From Solimonas sp040066175 (GTDB taxonomy: Bacteria > Pseudomonadota > Gammaproteobacteria > Nevskiales > Nevskiaceae), in assembly GCF_040066175.1 (NCBI RefSeq), contig NZ_JBEAAM010000038.1, positions 1-17,344 of the forward strand: a stretch of 17,344 nt of DNA, given 5' to 3'. The notes beneath the pieces are model-generated. The model did not search any database and was not told where the DNA came from. It saw only the letters and a list, made by a program, of their open reading frames with translations. The translations under genes and the position numbers were made by a program. This document shows positions 1-7,682 of the stretch, piece after piece (positions within the stretch are counted from its first letter, which is position 1; the number at the start of each line of letters is the position of its first letter).

Positions 1-229
1 CGAGATGCAGTCGCGCGAATATCTGGCGAGACCGCACCTCCCCTGACCGTCCGGGGCGGCGTCCTTCGCGGCGGCTCCCGCACCCGCGCTGCGCGGCACC
101 GTGTCGCCGCCGCGCGCAGTCACGGCTCACCGAGATGCAGTCGCGCGAATATCTGGCGAGACCGCACCTCCCCTGACCGTCCGGGGCGGCGTCCTTCGCG
201 GCGGCTCCCGCACCCGCGCTGCGCGGCAC
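1..229. repeat. 130-bp tandem direct repeat (one full unit plus 99 bp of a second)
   Basis: Positions 1-99 and 131-229 are identical base for base, giving a direct repeat with a 130-bp period. The match ends at position 100 versus 230. The first unit starts at the window edge, so further copies may lie to the left. The unit is very GC-rich and contains several short GC inverted repeats. I see no credible protein in it: the reading frame that crosses it in phase with the downstream gene has the low-complexity Arg/Gly/Ala composition of GC-rich non-coding DNA. The rest of the gene-free stretch up to 334 holds short inverted repeats, listed separately, and no convincing promoter. Confidence 0.95.
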
Positions 230-274
230 ATGCAGCAGCACGGCACCGGCCTGATGCAGATCAATGACGGCCAT

Positions 275-318
275 CCGGCATGCTTCGGACAATGCCGGCA
301 CCGTTCTCCCACTGCCGG
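275..318. repeat. Inverted repeats upstream of the host-attachment-family gene
   Basis: CCGGCAT at 275-281 is perfectly complementary to ATGCCGG at 292-298 with a 10-nt loop. TGCCGG recurs at 313-318, so the left arm or an intervening CCGGCA (295-300) could pair with either copy. The cluster ends 16 bp before the start codon at 335. It could be a protein-binding operator or an RNA hairpin in the leader. The sequence alone does not decide between these, and short GC palindromes are common by chance at this base composition. Confidence 0.5.
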
Positions 319-334
319 TTTCGAGGGATTTTTC

Positions 335-802
335 ATGCGCACACCACAACAAAACGCCCAGGCGGTTGCCGCAGTCTGGGTGCTGGTCGCGGACCGCAGC
401 CAGGCCCGTCTGCTGCAGGCCTTGCCCGGCGGCCTGAGCGTGCAGCAGGCCGAGTCCTTCGAGCACCCGGAAGGCCGGCTGCGCAACCACGAGCTGGTCA
501 GCGACGCGCCCGGCACCAGTATCGGTCCCGGCTACCGGCAGAGCGCGCCGACGCAGAAGGGCGAGCCGACCGAGCACGAGGCCCGGAAGTTCGCGCAACG
601 CCTCGGCCGGCGCCTGTCCGAGCTGCGTGCCGCCCATCCGGTGACGAAGATCTTCCTGGTCGCCGAGCCCCATTTCCTCGGCATGCTGCGCGCCGAACTC
701 GACGAGCCGACGCGTCGCTGCATCGCCGGGGAAGTGCACCGGCGCCTGATCAACGAAGCCAACGACGCGATCCTCGCTGCGCTGCCGCAGCCGCTGACCT
801 GA
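335..802 (+). CDS. Host attachment family protein (Host_attach / baeRF-like)
   Basis: 155-residue protein that I recognise as the family annotated 'protein required for attachment to host cells' (Host_attach, COG5622), related to the bacterial release-factor-like baeRF proteins. What supports this is the N-terminal hydrophobic strand followed by ADRSQARL (residues 20-27), a central GEPTEHEARKFA stretch, and the C-terminal part with a VAEPHFLGMLR segment, an ELDEPTRRCI segment and a final helix. No signal peptide or membrane segment is visible, so it is probably cytoplasmic. ATG at 335 was chosen because GAGGG at 323-327 sits 7 nt upstream. An in-frame extension back to 101 would run through the tandem repeat and has non-protein-like composition. 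The gene converges on gdhB. The molecular function is unknown despite the family name. Confidence 0.85.
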   Translation: MRTPQQNAQAVAAVWVLVADRSQARLLQALPGGLSVQQAESFEHPEGRLRNHELVSDAPGTSIGPGYRQSAPTQKGEPTEHEARKFAQRLGRRLSELRAAHPVTKIFLVAEPHFLGMLRAELDEPTRRCIAGEVHRRLINEANDAILAALPQPLT

Positions 803-813
803 TCGGGGCAGTC

Positions 814-837
814 GCCAGCGGCGCAAGCGCCGCCGGC
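814..837. terminator. Hairpin between convergent genes, possible bidirectional terminator
   Basis: GCGGCG (818-823) and CGCCGC (828-833) pair around a CAAG loop. After one A/C mismatch the stem extends with three more pairs (814-816 with 835-837). It lies in the 42-bp gap between the stop of the host-attachment gene (802) and the stop of gdhB (845). Neither side has a strong T-tract, so intrinsic termination is plausible but not proven. Confidence 0.45.
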
Positions 838-844
838 ATCGTCT

Positions 845-3800
845 TCACAGCTGCCGCAGCTTGCGCAGCTCGCGCACGCCCACCGCCAGCGTCATGAAGT
901 CGTGTGCGCCCAGCGCCTGCAGTTCCTGCAGGCGATGCATGCCGAATCGGACCAGCGCCTCGTTGGCCTTCTCCCAGGCCTCGATGCGCGCCTGCGGCGA
1001 TGGCCCAGGCTGCCTGAGGATGCGGCCCGCCAGGCGCCGGTGCAGGCGGTAGGTGTCTTCACGCAGATTCGAGCGGGCCAGCGCCTGCCACTTGCTGCTG
1101 ACGGTGAAACCGATGATCGACGACAGCAGCCACAGGATGCGCAGCCGGTCGCCGATCTGGAAGTACACGCCGGCGGCCTCGGCCAGCGGCACACCCGCCT
1201 GCTGCGCCAGCTCGACGATGTCCGGCGCGCTGCCGAGCACCATGGTATTGGCGAGTTGCTGCGCCAGTGCATCCGGGACGCCGTCCGCCTGCATGCCGGC
1301 CACCGCCTTGTCCCAGTCGGCGCGATAGCCGCCCGGCAGCACCTCCGGCATCAGGTTCGACAGCTCGCCGATGCCGGCGTGGAAGGCGGCGACGGCCTCG
1401 CCGATCGGCCGCGCGCTCCAGCGGTAGTCGAGCAGCCAGGTGGTGACGTGCTTCATCAGGCCGATCGCACGGCCGAACAGCTTGAGCTGCACCGCCGCGG
1501 GCACCTGGCCGTCCAGTGCCTGGATCGGCAGCCAGTAACGGTCACCGCCAAAGATCTCGTGCGCCATCGCGTAGGCCTTGACGACCTCCGCACGGTCGGC
1601 GCCATGGTCCTCCGCAAAGCGATGCGCGAACGAACAGCCCATGCGGTTGACCACCGCGTTCGACAGGATCGTCGCGATGATCTCGCGGCGCAGGCGGTGC
1701 TTGAGGAGAATGTCGCGGTAGCGCTCGACCATCGCCGGCGGGAAGTACGAGAGCAGGTCGCGGTCGAAGAAGGGATCGTCCGGGACGCCGGACTGCACGA
1801 TCGCGTCGAACAGCGAGATCTTGCTGTACGACACCAGCACCGACAGTTCCGGCCGCGTCAGGCCACGTCCTGCCGCGCGCCGCTCCTTGAGGCCCTCGTC
1901 GTCCGGCAGGAACTCGACGGCGCGCGACAGCAGTCCATCGCGTTCGAGGATGCGCATCAGGTTGGCGTGCTCGTCCAGCCGCGCCGGCGCGTCGCGTTCG
2001 AGCAGCGACACCGCCAGGGACTGCACGTAGTTGTCGCGCAGCACGGCAGCAGCCAGATCGTCCGTCATCTGCGCGAGGAACGGGTCGCGCACCGCGCGCG
2101 TGAGCGTGCCTTCGCGCAGCAGCTGGTTGAGCGGGATCTTGATGTTGACCTCGCGGTCGGAGCTGTGCACGCCGCCGGCGTTGTCGATGAAGTCCGTGTT
2201 CAGGCGCACGCCGGCGAGCGCCGCCTCGACGCGGCCGAGCTGCGTGAAACCGAGGTTGCCGCCCTCGCCGACCACCTTGCAGCGCAGCTCCTTGCCGTTG
2301 ACGCGGATCGCGTCATTGGCGCGGTCGCCGCAGTCCTGATGCGACTGGGTCGCGCTCTTGACGTAGGTGCCGATGCCGCCATTCCACAGCAGATCGACCG
2401 GCGCCTTGAGGATCGCGCGCAGCACTTCATTGGGTGTCAGGCTGGCCTTGTCGATGCCCAGCGCCTGCTGTGCCTCCGCCGACAGCTTGATCAGCTTGGC
2501 CGAGCGCGGCCAGACCCCGCCGCCGGCGGAGATCAGCGCCTTGTCGTAATCGTCCCAGCTCGACCGCGGCAGCGCGAACAGCCGCTCGCGCTCCTTGAAC
2601 GAGACTTCCGGATCGGGATTCGGGTCGATGAAGACGTGGCGATGATCGAACGCGGCGAGCAGGCGGATCTGGTGCGACAGCAGCATGCCGTTGCCGAAGA
2701 CGTCGCCGGACATGTCGCCGATGCCGACGACGGTGAACGGCTCGCGCTGGATGTCCTTGCCCGTCTCGCGGAAATGGCGCTTGACACTCTCCCACGCGCC
2801 TTTCGCGGTGATACCCATCTTCTTGTGGTCGTAGCCCGCCGAGCCGCCGGAAGCAAAACCGTCGCCGAGCCAGAATCCGTACTCGGCGGCGAGTCCATTG
2901 GCGATGTCGGAGAAGGTCGCCGTGCCCTTGTCCGCGGCCACGACCAGGTAGGGATCGTCATCGTCGTGGCGCACGACCGCCGCCGGTGGCACGATGGCGT
3001 CACCGACGCGGTTGTCGGTAATGTCGAGCAGGCCGCGCAGGAAGGTCTTGTAGCACTCCACACCCTGCTTGAGCCAGGCATCGCGGTTGGCCGGATCGCC
3101 CTTCTTGACGACGAAGCCGCCCTTGGCGCCGACCGGCACGATGATCGCGTTCTTGACCATCTGCGCCTTCATCAATCCGAGCACCTCGGTGCGGAAATCC
3201 TGGCGCCGGTCCGACCAGCGCAGGCCACCGCGCGCGACCTTGCCGCCGCGCAGGTGGATGCCCTCGACCTCCGGCGCATAGACGAAGATCTCGAACATCG
3301 GCCTTGGCTCGGGCAGATCGGGCACGCCCTTTGGATCGAGCTTGATGCTGACGTAGGACTTGCGCGCACCGGAGACGGCGGGCTGGAAGTAGTTGGTCCG
3401 CAGGATCGCGCGCACGACCGCGGTGTACGCGCGCAAGACGCGGTCGCCATCGAGCGTGACGACCTTGTCGAGCAGCGCGTCCAGCTCCTGCGCGATGCGC
3501 AGCTCGGCGTCGCGCCGCCGCCGCGGATCGGTGAGCTGCGGATCGAAGCGCGTCTCGAACAGCTGCACCAGCAGGCGCGCGATCGGCGCGTGTTCGGCGA
3601 GCAGTCGCTCCATGTAATCCTGGCTGTACGGCAGGCCGGTCTGGATCAGGTACTTGGTCAGCGTGCGCAGGCAGACGACCTGGCGCGCGTCGAGGCCGGC
3701 CAGCAGCACCAGGCGGTTGAGACCGTCGTTCTCGGTCTCGCCGGACCATGTGCTGGTGAAGGCGGACTCGAAGTAGCTGCGCTGCTGCGACGGTTCGAGC

Positions 3801-5650
3801 GCACAGTCACCGGCGACCTGGACCTTGAAGTCCTGGATCCACACCGCCTCGCCGTCGCGCGGCCGGATCTCGGTGGGATCCTGCCAGATCACGCGCAGGC
3901 CGAAGTTCTCCAGCGTCGGCAGCACGTCGGACAGCGGCACCGGCCGCTTCCAGCAGTACAGCTTGAGCGCGGTCGGACACGCCTTGCCGACCGCGCTGTC
4001 GTCGATCAGCAGGCGCGGCAGCACCGGCTGATCGGCGCCGAGCTGGACGAGATACTGCAGGTCGGCCGCGGCATCGATCGGTGCCACCGCTTCCTGGTAC
4101 GACAGTGGAAAGCCGTCCAGGAAAGCCAGGGCGCGTCCACCGCCCGCGGCACGCTGCAGCACGTCGCGCAGCTGGTCCCGCCAGCTGCGGGTGGCGGCGA
4201 TCAGCCGCGCCTCGACCTCGGCCTGCGACAACGGGATCGTCGTGCCTGGCGGTGTGCGCACGATGTAGTGGATGCGCGCGAGGCCCGAACGCAGGAACTC
4301 GGTGTTGCGATCGACGCCGATGCCGTTGCAGGTCGCGGTCAGCTCGGCGGCGATGCGGTCACGCAGCTCGCGCGAGTAGCGGTCGCGCGGCAGGTAGACC
4401 ATGCACGAGTAGAAGCGGCCGTATCGGTCGCGGCGCATGAACAGGCGCAGCTGCTGACGGTCGCGCAGCGCGCGGATCCCCATGCAGACTTCGTAGAGTT
4501 CCTCCTCGCCGGACTGGAACAGCTCGTCGCGCGGCAGCTGATAGAGGATGTCGCGCAGGTTCTTGCCGGAATGGGAATCCTCGCGCAGGCGCGAACGGCG
4601 CATCACGTACTCGGCCTTGCGCCGGATCAGCGGGATGTTGCGCGGCCGTTCGGTGTAGGCCTCCGCGGAGAACAGGCCGATGAAGCGGCAGATGCCGTGC
4701 ACGCTGCCGTCGGCGTTGAACCGGCGCACCGACACGACGTCGATGAACTCGGGATGATGGACGGTCGAACGATGGCTGGCCTTGGTGATGACGATCACCC
4801 GCGTGGACTCGGTGTACTTGTCCAGCTCGGCGGGCGGCGCGATCAGCTGGTCGGGGTCGGCATAGCGTGCGCCGCTGCGCGCCAGGCCGAGCGAGCTGTC
4901 CGGCCGCATGACGAAATGGCTGCGTCCCGCCTCGCTGACCGCCTGTGTCTCGGCGACGCCCAGGAAGGTGAAATGACCGGCGTCGAGCCAGCGCAGGAAC
5001 TCGCGCGCCTCGGCGAACTCGGCGGCGTCCGCGCCGGGCGGCACCGTCTGCAGCGCATCCGCGACTTCGGCGAGACGCGCACGCATCGCCGGGAAATCGA
5101 CCACGACCGTGTGCAGATCGGCGACCACCTGGCGCAGATCGGCCTCCAGCACCGACTGCGCCGCAGCGTCGCGCAGTGGCTCGAACTCGATGTGGATCAG
5201 CGACTCGGCGCTGGCCTCGCCCGCGGCGACCGGGCGCAGATCCTGCAGGCGTCCATCGGCGTCGCGGCGCACGCTCAGCACCGGGTGCACGATCCAGTCG
5301 ATCGCGCAACCGGCGGCGCGCACCGCCATGCAGATCGAGTCCACCAGGAACGGCATGTCCTCGACGACCGTATCCAGCCGCGCCAGCATGCGCGCGTCCG
5401 CAGCCGCGGGCGTGAGCTGCAGGGCCAGCTCGCCCGGCCGGCGTCGCTGCGCGAGCTGCCAATGGGCGTGTGCGGTGGCGACCAGCTCCTGAGCGGAACG
5501 CAGCCGCAGCGCGTCGATGGACGACATTTCGTAGTAGTGACGCAGGAAACCGCGGAAGGCGGCGCGCTCCGACGCGCCGACCTGCGCGTCCGCCAGGGCC
5601 TCCACCTGCGCCAGCAGCAACTCCTGCTCCTGAACGGCATGGGACCTCAT
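845..5650 (-). CDS. gdhB: NAD-specific glutamate dehydrogenase, large type (GDH-180 class)
   Basis: 1,601-residue protein of the large NAD-dependent glutamate dehydrogenase family (Bac_GDH), which oxidatively deaminates glutamate to 2-oxoglutarate and ammonium in the cytoplasm. The length matches the family (about 1,600 residues). The N-terminal half carries the ACT-like regulatory regions. The catalytic part contains GGLRWSDRR (about residues 808-816), MVKNA followed by VGAKGGF with the conserved lysines (about 833 and 843), and GDMSGDVFGNGML (from about 978) of the dinucleotide-binding domain, then a long helical C-terminus. The frame is intact. ATG at 5650 is preferred because AGGAG lies 7 nt upstream. 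An in-frame ATG at 5668 would add six residues but would place this ribosome binding site inside the gene. The gene stands alone, divergent from the M24 gene. The symbol follows Pseudomonas usage. Confidence 0.95.
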   Translation of the reverse strand: MRSHAVQEQELLLAQVEALADAQVGASERAAFRGFLRHYYEMSSIDALRLRSAQELVATAHAHWQLAQRRRPGELALQLTPAAADARMLARLDTVVEDMPFLVDSICMAVRAAGCAIDWIVHPVLSVRRDADGRLQDLRPVAAGEASAESLIHIEFEPLRDAAAQSVLEADLRQVVADLHTVVVDFPAMRARLAEVADALQTVPPGADAAEFAEAREFLRWLDAGHFTFLGVAETQAVSEAGRSHFVMRPDSSLGLARSGARYADPDQLIAPPAELDKYTESTRVIVITKASHRSTVHHPEFIDVVSVRRFNADGSVHGICRFIGLFSAEAYTERPRNIPLIRRKAEYVMRRSRLREDSHSGKNLRDILYQLPRDELFQSGEEELYEVCMGIRALRDRQQLRLFMRRDRYGRFYSCMVYLPRDRYSRELRDRIAAELTATCNGIGVDRNTEFLRSGLARIHYIVRTPPGTTIPLSQAEVEARLIAATRSWRDQLRDVLQRAAGGGRALAFLDGFPLSYQEAVAPIDAAADLQYLVQLGADQPVLPRLLIDDSAVGKACPTALKLYCWKRPVPLSDVLPTLENFGLRVIWQDPTEIRPRDGEAVWIQDFKVQVAGDCALEPSQQRSYFESAFTSTWSGETENDGLNRLVLLAGLDARQVVCLRTLTKYLIQTGLPYSQDYMERLLAEHAPIARLLVQLFETRFDPQLTDPRRRRDAELRIAQELDALLDKVVTLDGDRVLRAYTAVVRAILRTNYFQPAVSGARKSYVSIKLDPKGVPDLPEPRPMFEIFVYAPEVEGIHLRGGKVARGGLRWSDRRQDFRTEVLGLMKAQMVKNAIIVPVGAKGGFVVKKGDPANRDAWLKQGVECYKTFLRGLLDITDNRVGDAIVPPAAVVRHDDDDPYLVVAADKGTATFSDIANGLAAEYGFWLGDGFASGGSAGYDHKKMGITAKGAWESVKRHFRETGKDIQREPFTVVGIGDMSGDVFGNGMLLSHQIRLLAAFDHRHVFIDPNPDPEVSFKERERLFALPRSSWDDYDKALISAGGGVWPRSAKLIKLSAEAQQALGIDKASLTPNEVLRAILKAPVDLLWNGGIGTYVKSATQSHQDCGDRANDAIRVNGKELRCKVVGEGGNLGFTQLGRVEAALAGVRLNTDFIDNAGGVHSSDREVNIKIPLNQLLREGTLTRAVRDPFLAQMTDDLAAAVLRDNYVQSLAVSLLERDAPARLDEHANLMRILERDGLLSRAVEFLPDDEGLKERRAAGRGLTRPELSVLVSYSKISLFDAIVQSGVPDDPFFDRDLLSYFPPAMVERYRDILLKHRLRREIIATILSNAVVNRMGCSFAHRFAEDHGADRAEVVKAYAMAHEIFGGDRYWLPIQALDGQVPAAVQLKLFGRAIGLMKHVTTWLLDYRWSARPIGEAVAAFHAGIGELSNLMPEVLPGGYRADWDKAVAGMQADGVPDALAQQLANTMVLGSAPDIVELAQQAGVPLAEAAGVYFQIGDRLRILWLLSSIIGFTVSSKWQALARSNLREDTYRLHRRLAGRILRQPGPSPQARIEAWEKANEALVRFGMHRLQELQALGAHDFMTLAVGVRELRKLRQL

Positions 5651-5695
5651 CTTGTTCTCCTCTCGCATGCCATGCGGCTGGCGTATGGCCCGTCC

Positions 5696-5723
5696 AGTAT
5701 AGGAGCAGCGTGCCGCAGGTCAC
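5696..5723 (-). promoter_or_regulatory. Candidate sigma70 promoter for gdhB
   Basis: On the minus strand, TATACT (5696-5701) matches the -10 consensus at 5 of 6 positions. GTGACC (5718-5723) lies 16 bp upstream and matches the -35 consensus at 4 of 6. Initiation would fall about 40 nt before the gdhB start at 5650. For the divergent M24 gene, I see only a weak plus-strand candidate between about 5770 and 5803, with TTGCAT boxes and TGTAAC at sub-optimal spacing. Confidence 0.5.
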
Positions 5724-5832
5724 TGACGGCAAATCCCTATTGCCGCGACGCCGCCATCCGCTGTCGGGATTGCATTGCATCATGACATCGTTCGATGTAA
5801 CACTCGCGCCCTGTCCTGGACGGAAGCGACCG

Positions 5833-6735
5833 ATGCCCAAGCGTGTCCACAGCGGCTGGCAACCCAGCGAGGAAGATCTGCAGCGCTTCCGCCACAGCCA
5901 GCGCCTCGCCTACCGCTGCGCCCGGACCATCGCCGCCGGACTGCAGCCCGGCATCACCGAGCGCGAGGTCGCGCGGCGCATGCGCGCCTTCCTGGACGAC
6001 GCGGGCGCGGAGGACTGCCTGCACGAACCCTTCGCCTGGTTCGGCGACCGCACTGCATTCCGCGGCCTGATCGCGGTGTCGCAGCTGCGCGGCTTCAACC
6101 CCGCCTTCTTCCCGGGCAACCGCAGGCTGGAGGAAGGCATGCCCTTCATCCTCGACTGCGCGCCGACGGTGCACGGCTACACCGCGGACATCGGCTACAG
6201 CGGCGTGCTCGGCGAGAACCGCCTGCTCGAACGCATGATGGACGATCTGCGCGACCACCGTGTGCTGATTCTCGACCGGGTCCGGCGCCGCGAGACGCTG
6301 GCCGAGATCAGCCGCGCCGTCGATCGCCTGTGCGCGCGCCAGGGCTACGAACCGCGCCACAAGGCCTACCCCTTCGAAGTGCTCGCGCACCGCGTCGAGA
6401 AGCTGTCGGACGACGGCAGGGACAAGACCGCGCACCCCTCGCTCGCACGCTTCGGCCTGCGCAACGTCGCCGAGCTGGCGCGCGACGCGCTGCGCGGCCG
6501 CAAGGAAGGCTGGTCGCCGCTGTGGAACAGCAGCGCGCGCTCCGAGCATGCACCGACGCCCGGACTGTGGGCGGTCGAGCCGCATCTGGGCTGTCGCGGC
6601 GTCGGCGCCAAGTTCGAGGAACTGCTGGTCGTGACCGAGGACGACGCGTACTGGCTCGACGACGACGTGCCGCACGTACGGCGCTGGAGCGAACGTGGCC
6701 TGTGGCCGGTGACGACGACGAGGGCGGCCGCATGA
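5833..6735 (+). CDS. M24 family metallopeptidase-fold protein (creatinase/aminopeptidase P-like)
   Basis: 300-residue protein with the pita-bread fold signature of peptidase family M24. Candidate dimetal ligands are present in family order: D108 in FILDCAP, D119 in YTADIGYSG, a histidine in the 176-186 segment, E249 in AVEPH, and E262 in KFEELLVVTED. The last matches the family's usual RIED/E-LLVTED element. The core is therefore probably an active metalloenzyme, although the usual GHG(I/L)G glycine-rich histidine motif is not recognisable. The substrate could be a prolyl peptide or a non-peptide amide. ATG at 5833 has GGAAG 6 nt upstream. An in-frame ATG at 5782 would add 17 residues with no family similarity that I can see. 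It is the first gene of an apparent three-gene operon and overlaps the next gene by 4 bp. Confidence 0.85.
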   Translation: MPKRVHSGWQPSEEDLQRFRHSQRLAYRCARTIAAGLQPGITEREVARRMRAFLDDAGAEDCLHEPFAWFGDRTAFRGLIAVSQLRGFNPAFFPGNRRLEEGMPFILDCAPTVHGYTADIGYSGVLGENRLLERMMDDLRDHRVLILDRVRRRETLAEISRAVDRLCARQGYEPRHKAYPFEVLAHRVEKLSDDGRDKTAHPSLARFGLRNVAELARDALRGRKEGWSPLWNSSARSEHAPTPGLWAVEPHLGCRGVGAKFEELLVVTEDDAYWLDDDVPHVRRWSERGLWPVTTTRAAA

Positions 6736-7652
6736 AGAACGCGACACGGGACCGGCGCAGCACGGTGGAATCCGCCGAAATCCGCCTCGCGGTGCGCGAA
6801 TGGGGCGATCGCGTGCACCCGACCGTCGTGCTGGTGCATGGCTATCCCGACAACAGCGACGTCTGGCTGCCGGTCGCCGAACGCCTGCGCGCCCGCTTCC
6901 ACGTCGTCGCCTACGACGTGCGCGGCGCGGGCGCCTCGAGCGCGCCGGCGTCGAAGCGCGACTACCGTCTCGAACAGCTCGCCGCCGACGGCGCGGCGGT
7001 GATCGAGGCGACCGCGCCCGGCAAGGCGGTGCACGTGGTCGGCCACGACTGGGGCTCGATCCAGTCCTGGGAGACGGTCACCGCACCACGCCTCCAGGGC
7101 CGCATCGCCTCCTACACCAGCATCTCTGGGCCCTGTCTCGACCATGTCGGGTACTGGATGCGCGAGCGTCTGGGCAGCGGCGACCCGCGGCAGCTCGCCC
7201 AGGCCGCGAATCAGATCCTGCACTCCTGGTACATCGCCCTGTTCCAGCTGCCACTGGCCGGGCCGCTGGCCTGGCGGCTGGGCCTGGACCGGCGCTGGCC
7301 TGCGCTGCTCGCGCGCCTCGAAGGCCTGGCATCGGTCGGCGTCAATCCGACGCAGCGCGACGACGGCCGGACCGGCGTGCAGCTGTATCGCGCCAACTTC
7401 ATCGACCGTCTGCTGCACCCGCGCGAGCGCCGTTGCGACCTGCCGGTGCAGCTGATCGTGCCGCTGCGCGATCCCTTCGTGTCGCCGGCGCTGTTCGAGG
7501 GCATCGAACGCTGGGTGCCGCAGCTGTCCCGGACCGACGTCGATGGCGGACACTGGCTGCCGCTGAGCGCACCCGACCTCGTCGCCGAACAGATCACTGC
7601 CTTCGTCGAACGGGTCGAAGGACCGCGCACGCGCGGCGCCTCGGCCGCCTGA
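6732..7652 (+). CDS. Alpha/beta hydrolase, EphD/epoxide hydrolase-like
   Basis: 306-residue alpha/beta hydrolase. HGYP (36-39) is the oxyanion-hole motif. GHDWGS (104-109) places an aspartate, D106, at the nucleophile elbow, as in epoxide hydrolases and haloalkane dehalogenases and unlike Ser esterases. D247 (LRDPF) and H274 (DGGHW) complete the likely triad, and Y167 and Y219 (LYRANF) are candidate cap-domain tyrosines that would activate an epoxide. The sequence resembles the N-terminal half of EphD-type proteins, in which this domain is usually fused to a short-chain dehydrogenase. Here the reading frame stops after the hydrolase. Its ATG overlaps the stop of the upstream M24 gene (ATGA, 6732-6735), so the two are probably translationally coupled. 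Epoxide hydrolase is the best guess, and the natural substrate is unknown. Confidence 0.85.
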   Translation: MKNATRDRRSTVESAEIRLAVREWGDRVHPTVVLVHGYPDNSDVWLPVAERLRARFHVVAYDVRGAGASSAPASKRDYRLEQLAADGAAVIEATAPGKAVHVVGHDWGSIQSWETVTAPRLQGRIASYTSISGPCLDHVGYWMRERLGSGDPRQLAQAANQILHSWYIALFQLPLAGPLAWRLGLDRRWPALLARLEGLASVGVNPTQRDDGRTGVQLYRANFIDRLLHPRERRCDLPVQLIVPLRDPFVSPALFEGIERWVPQLSRTDVDGGHWLPLSAPDLVAEQITAFVERVEGPRTRGASAA

Positions 7653-7682
7653 ACCGTCTCTCAGCGGAGAAGTCCCCACGCC

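Noticed and set aside
1..229. Possible CRISPR array
   Set aside because: The repeat unit is 130 bp with a 31-bp gap and only two copies. There are no short regularly spaced repeats and no cas genes.
101..334. N-terminal extension of the host-attachment-family protein
   Set aside because: The extension runs through the tandem repeat and is Arg/Gly/Ala/His-rich. The ATG at 335 has a good ribosome binding site and matches the family N-terminus.
902..5785. 1,627-residue open frame antisense to gdhB
   Set aside because: It is the complement of a well-supported glutamate dehydrogenase. Its composition (Arg, Ala, Asp, Gln, Val, His-rich, no motifs) is typical of the antisense frame of GC-rich genes that avoid stop codons.
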